Under the pieces are notes generated by a model. That model saw only the letters and a program-made list of their open reading frames with translations, was not told the DNA's origin and did not search any database. From positions 124,001 through 188,000 of the forward strand of contig CAVSDL010000009.1 of the NCBI GenBank assembly GCA_963726775.1: a DNA stretch of 64,000 nt, written 5' to 3'. The position numbers and the translations under genes were made by a program. Below, piece by piece: positions 9,502-20,000 of this stretch. The DNA comes from CAIWHR01 sp963726775 (GTDB lineage Bacteria; Pseudomonadota; Gammaproteobacteria; Burkholderiales; Casimicrobiaceae). Positions within the stretch are counted from its first letter, which is position 1. Each line of letters opens with the position of its first letter.

Positions 9502-9796
9502 GCGAAAGACGATGCAGACCAGCGATCAGCAACGGATGCACCGCTTCACTTACCACAGTCCCGGCCGTCGCCCGCACGGACAGCCGCGATCGCGCATCCC
9601 TCTGGACGGCCCATGGGCCGATTGCTCCTGCGCGAATGGGCTACTGGAATCGGCAATGACCTAAATGACGGATCGCCAATCTACCTTCGGGATCGGGTAC
9701 ACGACGCCATCGCGGCTGCTGCGAGCGGCGTGCACGTCGGCGCCCGGCGAAGGTGGATCCGTCCGGACGAGGGCTGCGGCTCGCCGGGCCCCGCCG

Positions 9797-11101
9797 TCAC
9801 GCGGTTCCGTACTTGGTTTCGACCGTGACGCCAAGTTCGCGCAAGAGTCCCGTAGGCAGCACGCCGCCGGCCTGCACGATGACCACGTCGTTGCCAACCG
9901 GGACCGTGGTGCCGTCGGTGACCAGGTCGACGGTTTCGGGGAGGATCTGCTGAACCTCCGTGCGCAACCGGATGTCGACAAGATTCGCCGTTTTCGCGGC
10001 TTCGAGTCGCTCGCGGTTCTTCGCCTTGATCCGGCTGAACGCGTCGCTCCGGTAGGCGATCGTCACCTTGGTTCCCGGTTGCTCGGCGCAGGCGAGCGCC
10101 GCTTCGATGGCGCTGTCCCCGCCGCCGACCACGAGCACGCGTTGCCCACGGTACTGCTCCGCTTCGATCAGCCGGTAGACGACCTTCGGCAATTCCTCGC
10201 CCGGAACGTCGAGCTTGCGCGGCGTGCCCCGCCGGCCGATGGCGAGCAACACCGCGCCGGTCATCAGCACGCCCTTCGGCGTCTCGATGCGGTACCCGCC
10301 GTCGACAGCGGAAATTTTTTCCATCCGCGAGTTGAAGTCCAGCTGCAGGCCGGAGCGGACGACGACGTCCTGCCAGAACGCGAGCAGCGTTTCCTTGCTC
10401 ACTTCGTTGAATTGCATGCGCCCGACAATCGGCAGCTCCACCGGCGCGGTCATCGCGACTTTTTGGCGCGGGTAGTGGAAGACGGCGCCGCCGAGATCCG
10501 GTTCCTGCTCGATCAGCCGATAGCGCAGCTTGCTCTCGATGGCGCCCAGGCCTGCGGCAATGCCCCCCGGACCCGCGCCGACGATGACCACGTCGAGCGG
10601 CGCGCCGGTGCGCGGTCGCTTCGCGATCGACTGCATCGCCTGCCGACCCTGTTCCGCGGCCTTGCGAATGAGTCCCATGCCGCCCAGCTCTCCGGCGATG
10701 AAGATGCCGGGCACGTTGGTCTCGAAGTTGGGCTTGACCAACGGAATGTCGACCCCGCGGCGCTCGGTGCCGAACACCAGGGTGATGGCTTCCACAGGAC
10801 ACGAGGCCGCGCACGCGCCGTGGCCAATGCAATGGGCAGGATTTATCAGCACCGCCTTGCCGTCGATGATCCCAAGCGCCTGTTCGGGGCAGATCTTTAC
10901 GCACGCCGCGGAGCCGATGCAGCGAATCGGATCCACGACGGGGTGCAGCGAAGGAGGATCGGTGAGGCCCGCGTCGACCGCGCCCTGCAGTTCGCGACGG
11001 TGCACAGCCTCCAGGCGTCGCCTGTGCACGAGATAGATCGCAACGATCGTCGCCAGCGGCAGCACGTAGACGGCGATGGCAACTATGGAATAGTCGGGCA
11101 C
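9797..11101 (-). CDS. Membrane-anchored ferredoxin/FAD-NAD(P) oxidoreductase
   Basis: 434 residues. One N-terminal membrane helix (about 6-24), then a two-motif ferredoxin region (CIGSAACVKICP near 60 and CIGHGACAASCP near 90), then a YpdA/thioredoxin-reductase-like FAD domain (VVIVGAGPGGIAAG near 150) and a second nucleotide-binding motif (VLVVGGGDSAIEAA near 305). Both ferredoxin motifs lack the usual second Cys (Ser and His instead), which would fit [3Fe-4S] or unusual ligation. It likely moves electrons between NAD(P)H and an Fe-S or heme partner at the inner membrane. GTG 11101 is chosen because the membrane helix begins right after it; the start is uncertain. Divergent from the electron-transfer operon starting at 11250, so a functional link is inferred. 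Confidence 0.8.
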   Translation of the reverse strand: MPDYSIVAIAVYVLPLATIVAIYLVHRRRLEAVHRRELQGAVDAGLTDPPSLHPVVDPIRCIGSAACVKICPEQALGIIDGKAVLINPAHCIGHGACAASCPVEAITLVFGTERRGVDIPLVKPNFETNVPGIFIAGELGGMGLIRKAAEQGRQAMQSIAKRPRTGAPLDVVIVGAGPGGIAAGLGAIESKLRYRLIEQEPDLGGAVFHYPRQKVAMTAPVELPIVGRMQFNEVSKETLLAFWQDVVVRSGLQLDFNSRMEKISAVDGGYRIETPKGVLMTGAVLLAIGRRGTPRKLDVPGEELPKVVYRLIEAEQYRGQRVLVVGGGDSAIEAALACAEQPGTKVTIAYRSDAFSRIKAKNRERLEAAKTANLVDIRLRTEVQQILPETVDLVTDGTTVPVGNDVVIVQAGGVLPTGLLRELGVTVETKYGTA

Positions 11102-11249
11102 GGTTATTGCGTCATGGGAATTGGCCCCCAGCAAAGGGTTGGGGATCTCTGCGAGTTTAACGCATTGCGCAATCGGCGCAGCGGCGAAGGCCCGCGCGCC
11201 TGCGCAGTGACAACACCGTCGTCCGACGTCGCGTAACGGAACACGTCTC

Positions 11250-12227
11250 ATGCCGAACGAACAACTTCTGGGTCCGCCACCGTTTACGACGGTGATCGGG
11301 GGCGGCCCGATCGACGGAACCGTGCCGACACCACAAGCGTCGCCTGAACCGCCACGCGTGCGCCGCGTCCGGCGCGAAACGCCGCAGGCCCGGCGCAGAC
11401 GGCACGAGTGGACGCTCCTTGCGATCGTCGTGGCGATTTCCGCGTGCGCCGTCGTCATTGCACGCTCGGGCCTGTATACGGCCGGATCCGATCTGGGATA
11501 TTGGCTGGGCGTCGTGGGCGGTGTGGGAATGCTGACGCTCTTCCTCTATCCGCTGCGCAAGCGCTGGACCCGGTTCCGGGAGGTGGGGTCGACGAAATTC
11601 TGGTTCGCTCTGCACATGTCGCTCGGCATCGCCGGTCCTCTGGTGATCATCGTGCATTCGACGCTCGTGTTCGGGTCGCTCAATGCGACGATCGCGTTCG
11701 CGTCGATGGCGCTGGTCGCCTTGAGCGGCATCGTCGGAAGGTACCTCTACGGACGCATCCACCACGGCCTGTACGGACGCCGCACGACGCTTGGCGAACT
11801 GCGCCATCGCCTGGGAATGGATTCGGCGGCGGTGCGCTCCAAGCTCGCTTTCGTTCCGAAGGTCGAAACGCGACTCACCGAGTTCGCGAATCTTGCCGAG
11901 GCAATCGGCAAGGGCGGACTTACGCACCCGCTGCGATTCATGACGCTGGGCCTGCATGCGCGGATGGAGAAAAGGTGGTGCACCGAAGAACTGGCGCGTG
12001 CGCTGTTCAAGCGCGCAGCCGTCTATAGCTGGTCGACCGAAAAGCTGACTCGACGGGTCGACAAACGCACCAGGCTCGTCGCCGCCTATTTGCGCGCTGC
12101 CCAGCGGGTGGCGCAATTCGGCGTTTTCGAGAGGATGTTTTCATGGTGGCACATCCTGCACGTGCCGCTCGTCTACATGATGGTGCTGTCCGCGATTGCG
12201 CACGTGGTCGCGGTGCACATGTATTGA
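11250..12227 (+). CDS. His-rich integral membrane protein, putative b-type cytochrome/ferric-reductase-like
   Basis: 325 residues. Pro/Arg-rich cytoplasmic N-terminus, then predicted helices near 55-71, 83-100, 117-139, 147-167 and 303-323, with a long polar segment between 170 and 300. Histidines occur in pairs at positions suited to bis-His heme ligation: His122 and His136 in one helix region, His171/172 at its edge, and His301, His304, His318 and His323 in the last. This pattern suggests a membrane cytochrome b. It stands 21 bases before the 24-heme cytochrome gene, so the likely role is taking electrons from quinol or from the divergent flavoprotein and passing them to periplasmic hemes. 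Heme binding is inferred, not shown. Confidence 0.7.
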   Translation: MPNEQLLGPPPFTTVIGGGPIDGTVPTPQASPEPPRVRRVRRETPQARRRRHEWTLLAIVVAISACAVVIARSGLYTAGSDLGYWLGVVGGVGMLTLFLYPLRKRWTRFREVGSTKFWFALHMSLGIAGPLVIIVHSTLVFGSLNATIAFASMALVALSGIVGRYLYGRIHHGLYGRRTTLGELRHRLGMDSAAVRSKLAFVPKVETRLTEFANLAEAIGKGGLTHPLRFMTLGLHARMEKRWCTEELARALFKRAAVYSWSTEKLTRRVDKRTRLVAAYLRAAQRVAQFGVFERMFSWWHILHVPLVYMMVLSAIAHVVAVHMY

Positions 12228-12247
12228 AGTACTGATTCCCATCGGGC

Positions 12248-14086
12248 ATGAGGCAAACGGCATGGCGATTCGCACTCGGATTGTTGGCGGCCTGGCTGGC
12301 GACGACGGCCGGCGCGCAGGCGCTCGAGGGCGTGCTGATGCCGGGCAAGGTGATCGCCGGGCACGCCAAGTACGAGCAGGAATGCGACAAGTGCCACCTC
12401 AAGTTCAAAAAGGAGGCGCAGGACAGCCTGTGTCTCGACTGCCACAAGGAAACCGCGCAGGACGTTCGCGCGAAAACCGGGTATCACGGCCGCATCAAGA
12501 TCGAAGCGTGCCGCATCTGTCACACCGACCACAAGGGACGTGACGTGAACATCGCACCATTCGACCAGAAGACGTTCGACCACGCGAAGACCGACTACGG
12601 TCTCGCGGGCGCGCACGTCAAGGTCGAATGCAAGAAGTGCCATGTCCCGGAGAAGAAGTACCGGGAGGCGCCGGGCGGCTGCAACGATTGCCACAAGAAG
12701 GACGACAAGCACAAGGGCAATCTCGGACCGAAATGCGCCGAGTGCCACACGGACAAGAACTGGAAGGAAGCCCGCTTCGACCACAGCAAGACGAAGTTCG
12801 ACCTGACCTTCAAGCACATCGATGTCAAGTGCAAGGACTGCCACGCGAACGATGTCTACAAGAACACGCCGGTCACCTGTGTCGGCTGCCACCGCAAGGA
12901 CGACAAGCAGCACCGCGGCCGGCTGGGAGACAAGTGCGAGCCCTGTCACAACGCCAAGGACTGGAAGGATACGGCGTCGTTTTCGCACGATCGCGACACG
13001 AAGTACCCGCTGCGCGGCAAGCATCGCACCATCAAGTGCGAAGCCTGCCACACGGTGGCCGCGGCGGTGCTCCCGAAGGTGGCGACGGACTGCAACGGGT
13101 GCCACAAGAACGACGACAAGCACAAGGGCACCCTGGGCCTGCTCTGCGGCGACTGCCATACCGAGCGCAACTGGAAAGAGGCGAAGTACGACCACGACCT
13201 TTCGGTGTTCAAGCTGCGCGGCCAGCACCGCGACGTCGAATGCAAGGAGTGCCACCGGGACCCGAAGAGCTACAAGGGCACGCCGCTCAACTGCTACGGA
13301 TGCCACAAGAAGGACGGCCCGCACAAGGACCGCTACGGCGACAAATGCGAGTCCTGCCACACCGACAAGTCGTGGCGCGACATGACGTTCCGGCATGCGG
13401 CGGACACGAAGTACCCGTTGACCGGACGGCACGCCGACGTGAAGTGCGACAGCTGCCACCCGGGGCACGTCTACAAGGACAAGCTCAAGACCGATTGCTA
13501 CTCGTGCCACAAGAAGGACGACCCGCACAAGGACAAGGACCCGCAGGGGCAGAAGTGCGACAAGTGCCACGAAACCGCGGACTGGTGGAAGACCTCGACC
13601 TTCGACCACAACAAGTCGCACTTTCCGCTGCTGGGACGGCACGCGATCGCCAAGTGCGAAAAATGCCACCTGACCCCGGTCTGGAAGGACGCGAAGCGCG
13701 ACTGCTTCGCCTGCCATGAAAAAGAGGACGCGCACAAGCGCAAGCTCGGAACCGATTGCGCGCCTTGCCACAACGCGCGCGACTGGAAGATCTGGGATTA
13801 CGACCACAATCGCAAGACGAAATTCGTGATCGATGGCGCGCATACGAAGGTTGCGTGCATCACGTGCCACAAGACCGCCGCGCCGGCGGACGGCAAGATC
13901 CCGGCGTTGGGCATTACCTGCGTCGCCTGCCACCGCAGCGACGACATTCACAGCGGAGACTACGGTCCCCAATGTGAACGCTGCCACGAAACCCGCTCGT
14001 GGCGCGATATCAAGCCGTTGGGCAGAAAACGTTCCGGCTTGCCGTTTTACCAAGTAGTTGCCGCTGGATTTATGGAGCGACCATGA
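12248..14086 (+). CDS. 24-heme c-type cytochrome (cytochrome c3 superfamily-like)
   Basis: 612 residues with a Sec signal peptide (cleavage after about TTAGAQA) and 24 CXXCH motifs by direct count, evenly spaced roughly every 20-25 residues from residue 46 to the C-terminus. Repeating lysine-rich strings such as CHKKDDKHKG and recurrent FDH/YDH motifs probably supply distal His ligands. The protein is very Lys-rich, unlike the Gly/Ala/Thr-rich giant cytochrome that follows. Heme attachment would be by the Ccm system in the periplasm. Position between the membrane protein and the giant cytochrome, with an ATGA overlap to the latter, suggests a periplasmic or barrel-inserted electron wire, analogous in role to MtrA although more than twice its heme number. 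No CXXCH-free catalytic domain is visible. Confidence 0.92.
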   Translation: MRQTAWRFALGLLAAWLATTAGAQALEGVLMPGKVIAGHAKYEQECDKCHLKFKKEAQDSLCLDCHKETAQDVRAKTGYHGRIKIEACRICHTDHKGRDVNIAPFDQKTFDHAKTDYGLAGAHVKVECKKCHVPEKKYREAPGGCNDCHKKDDKHKGNLGPKCAECHTDKNWKEARFDHSKTKFDLTFKHIDVKCKDCHANDVYKNTPVTCVGCHRKDDKQHRGRLGDKCEPCHNAKDWKDTASFSHDRDTKYPLRGKHRTIKCEACHTVAAAVLPKVATDCNGCHKNDDKHKGTLGLLCGDCHTERNWKEAKYDHDLSVFKLRGQHRDVECKECHRDPKSYKGTPLNCYGCHKKDGPHKDRYGDKCESCHTDKSWRDMTFRHAADTKYPLTGRHADVKCDSCHPGHVYKDKLKTDCYSCHKKDDPHKDKDPQGQKCDKCHETADWWKTSTFDHNKSHFPLLGRHAIAKCEKCHLTPVWKDAKRDCFACHEKEDAHKRKLGTDCAPCHNARDWKIWDYDHNRKTKFVIDGAHTKVACITCHKTAAPADGKIPALGITCVACHRSDDIHSGDYGPQCERCHETRSWRDIKPLGRKRSGLPFYQVVAAGFMERP

Positions 14087-17000
14087 ATATCTTCTCCGCG
14101 CTAGTCCGCTGTCTTCCGAGCCTCCACCGGGGCGCTGCGATCACTGCGGCCGGCATGATCGTGGCCATCGCTTCGATGACCGGCGCCGACGGCGCCGCCG
14201 CGCAGGCATTGCGCTTTTCGAAGGCGGTCACCGAGCACTTGGCGACCGGTTTCCCGCTGCGCGGCGCGCACGAAGTGGCGCGCTGCGAAACCTGCCACGC
14301 GCGCGGCATATTCAAGGGAACGCCCAAGGACTGCAACAGCTGCCACGGACCCGGAGCGCGGCTCAGCACCTACAAGATGGCGCCGACGCATGCGCCGGTG
14401 GTCCAGCCCTGCAGCGTTTGCCACAACCAGGTCAGCTTCGACCGCATCAAGTTCGATCACACGAACGCCATGCCGGGCACCTGCGCGACCTGTCACAACG
14501 GGCTGCAGGCCGCCGGCAAGCCGACGGGACACCTGGCAACCGTAGCGCCGTGCGACACCTGCCACCGCAGCACCAACATCTGGGCCGGCGCGACGTTCGA
14601 TCACGCGCAGGTTCGCGCAGGTACATGTGCCAGCTGCCACAACGGCACCAACGCGACGGGCAAGCCGGCCAATCACCTGATCACGTCGGCGCAATGCGAC
14701 AGCTGCCACATGACGACTTCCTTCATAGCGGGAGTGAAGGGCGGCATGCCGGCGGGACACGTTCCGACCAAATTGGCATGCACGGTGTGCCACACGGGCA
14801 CCGGGACCGCCGCGGCGACTTCCAGCGCCGCAGTCGCGGCCGCGTCCACGATCGCTCCCGGAGTGATGAACCACACGGGCATCAGCAGCGGCTGTGCGAC
14901 CTGCCACGACGCAGGCAAGTCGTTCACTGGCGTCACGAACCTGAAGACCAAGCCGGGGAACCACGTACCGACCAACGGGGCGGCGTGCGAGGCCTGCCAC
15001 GCGGCGACCAACTTCACGACCTTCGCGGGTGACGCCAAGGCGCTGATGAAGCACTCGGCAGTGGCGATGCCCTGCGCGAGCTGCCACGAACAGGGATTGA
15101 GCTTTGTAGGATCGCCGGCGGTGGTGACGCGGCCGATGACGGCGACGCACCCGACGTCGGGCGAATGCGGAACCTGCCACACGTCGACGGCGTCGTTTGC
15201 GACGGGCATCGTGGCCGGCATGCCGGCGGGCCACATTCCTGCCGCGCAGGCGTGCACGCAATGCCATACGAACCCGGCCAGCATGAAGCCCGGGGTGATG
15301 AACCATGCGGGCATCAGCTCGGGGTGTGCGAACTGCCACGACACGGGCAAGAGCTTCAGCACGGTCACGAATCCGAAGTTGGTCACCAAGTCGGCGAGCC
15401 ACGTTCCGACGTCGGCACCGTGCGAAACGTGTCACCTGAGCACGACGACGTTCAAGGGCGCGGTTGCCATGCCGGCCGGCCATATCCCGACCAGCCAGGC
15501 GTGCACGCAATGTCACACCAATCCAGCGAGCCTGATCCCCGGGGTGATGAGCCACGCAGGCGTCAGCAACGGCTGTGCGGCGTGCCACGATACGGGCAAG
15601 AGCTTCAGCACGGTCAAGAATCCGCCGCTGGTGACGAAGTCGGGGACCCACATTCCCACTTCGGCGCCGTGCGAAACATGTCACACGAGCACGACGACGT
15701 TCAAGGGCGCGGTTGCCCTGCCGGCGGGCCACATCCCGACCGGGCAGGCGTGCACGGTCTGTCATACGGGCACCGGGGCCGCCGCGCTGGCTGCAGGCGC
15801 CACGATGGCGCCGGCAACGATGAGCCACGCGGGCATCACCAGCGGCTGCGCAACCTGCCACGACGCAGGCAAGAGCTTCAGCACGGTCAAAAAGCCGGCG
15901 CTGGTGACCAAGCCGGGTAACCACGCCCCGACGACGACGGCGTGCGAGAGCTGCCACACGGCGGGCAACTTCACGACCTTCTCGGGCAACGCCAAGACGC
16001 TGATGGTCCACAGCGCGGTCACGGGTACGGCGTGCGCGACCTGCCATGAAAAGGGCAAGAGCTTCGTCGGCACGCCATCGGTGGTGACGCGGCCGACGAC
16101 GGCGACGCACCCGACGACGGGCGAATGCGGGACCTGCCACAGCTCGACGGTATCGTTTGCCGCGGGCGTGACGACGCTGCCGGCCAATCACATTCCGGCG
16201 GGCGGGATCGCCTGTACGCAGTGCCACGCGAGCGGCATCGTGACGGCGGGCTCCGGGAAGATGAGCCACACCGGGATCGCGACCGGTTGCACGGCGTGTC
16301 ACGCGCAGACAGCCGCGGGGACGGCGTTCCTGGGTGTCACGCCGATGGGTATGGGGGCGAACCACATTCCGACGATGGCGGGTTGCGAGACGTGCCACAA
16401 GTCGACGGATAAGTACGGTCCTGGAACCGTGATGAACCACGCGGGGATCAGCAGCGGTTGCGCGACGTGTCACGCGGCGGGCAAGGCGTTCAACGGGACG
16501 CCGGCGGTGAAGACGATGGCGACGACCCCGATCCACGTGCCGATCGGTGCAGCGAGCTGCGAGAGCTGCCATGCGGCAAGCAACTTCAGCACATTCGCTG
16601 GCAGCGCCAAGACGCTGATGAACCACAGCGCGGTCGCGGGAACGACGTGCGCGACCTGCCATGAAACGGGCAAGAGCTTCATCGGTACGCCATCGGTGGT
16701 GACGCGGCCGTTGACGACGACGCATCCGAAGGTAGGCACGGGTGGCGACTGCGGGTCCTGCCACGGTTCGACGGTGTCGTTTGCGACGAGTATTACGGGC
16801 GGCATGCCGACGGGTCACCTTCCGACCACGCAGCCGTGCGCGCTGTGCCACACCGCCACTGGGGTCACCACGTTGGCGGCCGGTACCGGGATGGCGCCTG
16901 GCGTGATGAATCACACGGGCATCAGCGGCAGCTGCGCGACCTGCCACTCGACAGGCACCGCGGGGACGGCGTTCGTGGGTGTGACGCCGAAGCCGCAGGG

Positions 17001-20000
17001 GACGGGGCATATCCCGAACGCGGCGGATTGCGTGGGTTGCCACAAGGCGACGGCGACGGCGGTCGGCGGTTTCGTAGGCGCGGCGATGAACCACGCGGGC
17101 ATCACCACCGGCTGTACGAACTGCCATGGCACGGGCAAGAGCTTCACCACGGTCAAGACGCCGCCGCTGAAGACGCCGCCGACGACCCACGTGCCGTTCG
17201 GTACGGCGGCGTGCGAGAGCTGCCATGCAGCGAGCAATGTCACGACCTTCTCGGGCAACGCCAAGACGCTGATGGTCCACAGCGCGGTGACCGGGACGAC
17301 GTGCGCGACCTGCCATGAAAAGGGCAAGAGCTTCGTCGGCACGCCGATGGTAGTGACGCGGCCGACGACGGCGACGCACCCGACGACGGGCGAATGCGGG
17401 ACCTGCCACGGTTCGACGGTGTCGTTTGCGACGAGCATTACGGGCGGCATGCCGGCGAACCACATTCCGACCACGCAGCCGTGCGCGCTGTGCCACACGG
17501 CGACTGGAACCACCGCATTGGCGGCCGGTACCGGGATAGCACCGGGCGTGATGAATCACACGGGCATCAGCGGCAGCTGCGCGACGTGCCACTCGACAGG
17601 CACCGCGGGGATAGCGTTCGTGGGTGTGACGCCGAAGCCGCAGGGGACGGGGCATATCCCGAACGCGGCGGATTGCGTGGGTTGCCACAAGGCGACGGCG
17701 ACGGCGGTGGGCGGTTTCGTAGGCGCGGCGATGAACCACGCGGGCATCACCACCGGCTGTACGAACTGCCATGGCACGGGCAAGAGCTTCACCACGGTCA
17801 AGACGCCGCCGCTGAAGGACGCCGCCGACGACCCACGTGCCGTTCGGTACGGTCGGCGTGCGAGAGCTGCCATGCAGCGAGCAATGTCACGACCTTCAGG
17901 GCAACGCCAAGACGCTGATGGTCCACAGCGTGGTGACCGGGACGACGTGCGCGACCTGCCATGAAAAGGGCAAGAGCTTCGTCGGCACGCCGATGGTAGT
18001 GACGCGGCCGACGACGGCGACGCACCCGACGACGGGCGAATGCGGGACCTGCCACGGTTCGACGGTGTCGTTTGCGACGAGCATTACGGGCGGCATGCCG
18101 GCGAACCACATTCCGACCACGCAGCCGTGCGCGCTGTGCCACGTCTGCGGCACCCGGAACGACGGCGACGGCCGTGCGCGAGATGCCGCCGGGGGTGATG
18201 AACCACACGGGCGCGGGATCAGCGAGCAGCTGCGCGACGTGCCACGCGACGAGGCACCACGGGGCTGGCGATTCGTGGGTGCGCCGCCGAAGCCGCAGGG
18301 GACGGGGCATATCCCGAACGCGGCGGATTGCGTGGGCTGTCACAGTGCGACGAAGACCTCGACGGGTAACTTCGCGGGCGCGCCGATGAACCACACGGTG
18401 GTGGCGGGGACGACCTGTGCGCACGTGCCATGACACGACCAAGAGCTTCAGCACGGTCAAGACGCCGGCGCTGAAGGTCAAGCCTGCGACGCACATTCCG
18501 CACGGGGCGATCGCCTGCGATACGTGCCACAAGTCGACGGTGACGGGTGGATTCGTGACGACGATGACCGCGGCGAACCACACCGCGGCGGCGGCGATGA
18601 CGTGCATGAGCTGCCATGAAACCGGCATGACCTATTACGGTGTCACCATGAAGGTGCGGCCGGCGAATCACAACGTGGGGGTGGACTGCAAGGGCTGTCA
18701 CACCACGACCACCTTCGCTGGGGCGATGGCCATGCCTTCGGACCACATTCCGATCGGGACGACCGCGTGCAACATCTGCCACGCGAACAACAACATGGGT
18801 GTGGGATCCGGGGTGATGAACCACGCTGGCGCCGGGATCACGAACAATTGCACGCAGTGTCACGCGGCGAGCGCCACGGCGCTGCCGATGCATGCGCCGC
18901 CGCCGAAGCCGCAGGGGACGGGGCATATCCCGACGCCGGCGGATTGCGTGGGCTGTCACAGTGCGACGAAGACCTTGACGGGTAACTTCGCGGGCGCGCC
19001 GATGAACCACACGGTGGTGGCGGGGACGACCTGTGCCACGTGCCATGACACGACCAAGAGCTTCAGCACGGTCAAGACGCCGGCGCTGAAGGTCAAGCCT
19101 GCGACGCACATTCCGCACGGGGCGATCGCCTGCGATACGTGCCACAAGTCGACGGTGGCGGGTGGATTCGTGACGACGATGACCGCGGCGAACCACACCG
19201 CGGCGGCGGCGATGACGTGCATGAGCTGCCATGAAACCGGCATGACCTATTACGGTGTCACCATGAAGGTGCGGCCGGCGAATCACAACGTGGGGGTGGA
19301 CTGCAAGGGCTGTCACACCACGACCACCTTCGCTGGGGCGATGGCCATGCCTTCGGACCACATTCCGATCGGGACGACCGCGTGCAACATCTGCCACGCG
19401 AACAACAACATGGGTGTGGGATCCGGGGTGATGAACCACGCTGGCGCCGGGATCACGAACAATTGCACGCAGTGTCACGCGGCGAGCGCCACGGCGCTGC
19501 CGATGCATGCGCCGCCGCCGAAGCCGCAGGGGACGGGGCATATCCCGACGCGGCGGATTGCGTGGGCTGTCACAGTGCGACGAAGACCTTGACGGGTAAC
19601 TTCGCAGGCGCGCCGATGAACCACACGGGGTGGCGGGGACGACCTGTGCCACGTGCCATGACCGACCAAGAGCTTCAGCACGGTCAAGACGCCGCCGCTG
19701 AAGGTCAAGCCTGGGACGCACATTCCGCACGGGGCGATCGCCTGCGATACGTGCCACAAGTCGACGGTGACGGGTGGGTTCGCGAACACGACGATGGGCA
19801 CACGGCGCATCACCACCGGGCGGCGACCTGACGTGCATGAGCTGCCAGCGACCGGCACGACCTTCACGGTGTGACCCGAAGCTGCAGGATCCGGCGAATA
19901 CGCCGACGACGGTCGCCTGCAAGGGTTGTCACTCGACGACGAGCTGTTCAGCAGCGGGGCGACGATGGTACCAAGCCGACGAATCACATTCCGACGACGG

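Larger units (their letters stand above)
8922..9796. other. Long gene-free region with two palindromes
   Basis: About 875 bases with no supported gene on either strand. Open frames are short, overlap on both strands and lack ribosome binding sites. It contains two palindromes, listed separately at 9397-9417 and 9486-9501. I checked by eye for GEMM, cobalamin and TPP riboswitch cores and found none. It is the space between the minus-strand hypothetical gene at 8478-8921 and the end of the ferredoxin/FAD reductase gene. Confidence 0.4.

Noticed and set aside
9420..9560. c-di-GMP riboswitch upstream of the cytochrome locus
   Set aside because: The conserved GEMM core could not be found, and the nearest gene reads towards the region, not away from it.
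14101..17772. 1,223-codon minus-strand frame in the heme repeat region
   Set aside because: Antisense shadow of heme repeats (Arg/Ala/His-rich); the plus strand has the signal peptide and 41 CXXCH.
17964..17964. Stop of the first cytochrome frame as a true C-terminus
   Set aside because: Translation before it is already out of register from 17817, and the repeat continues in the next frame.
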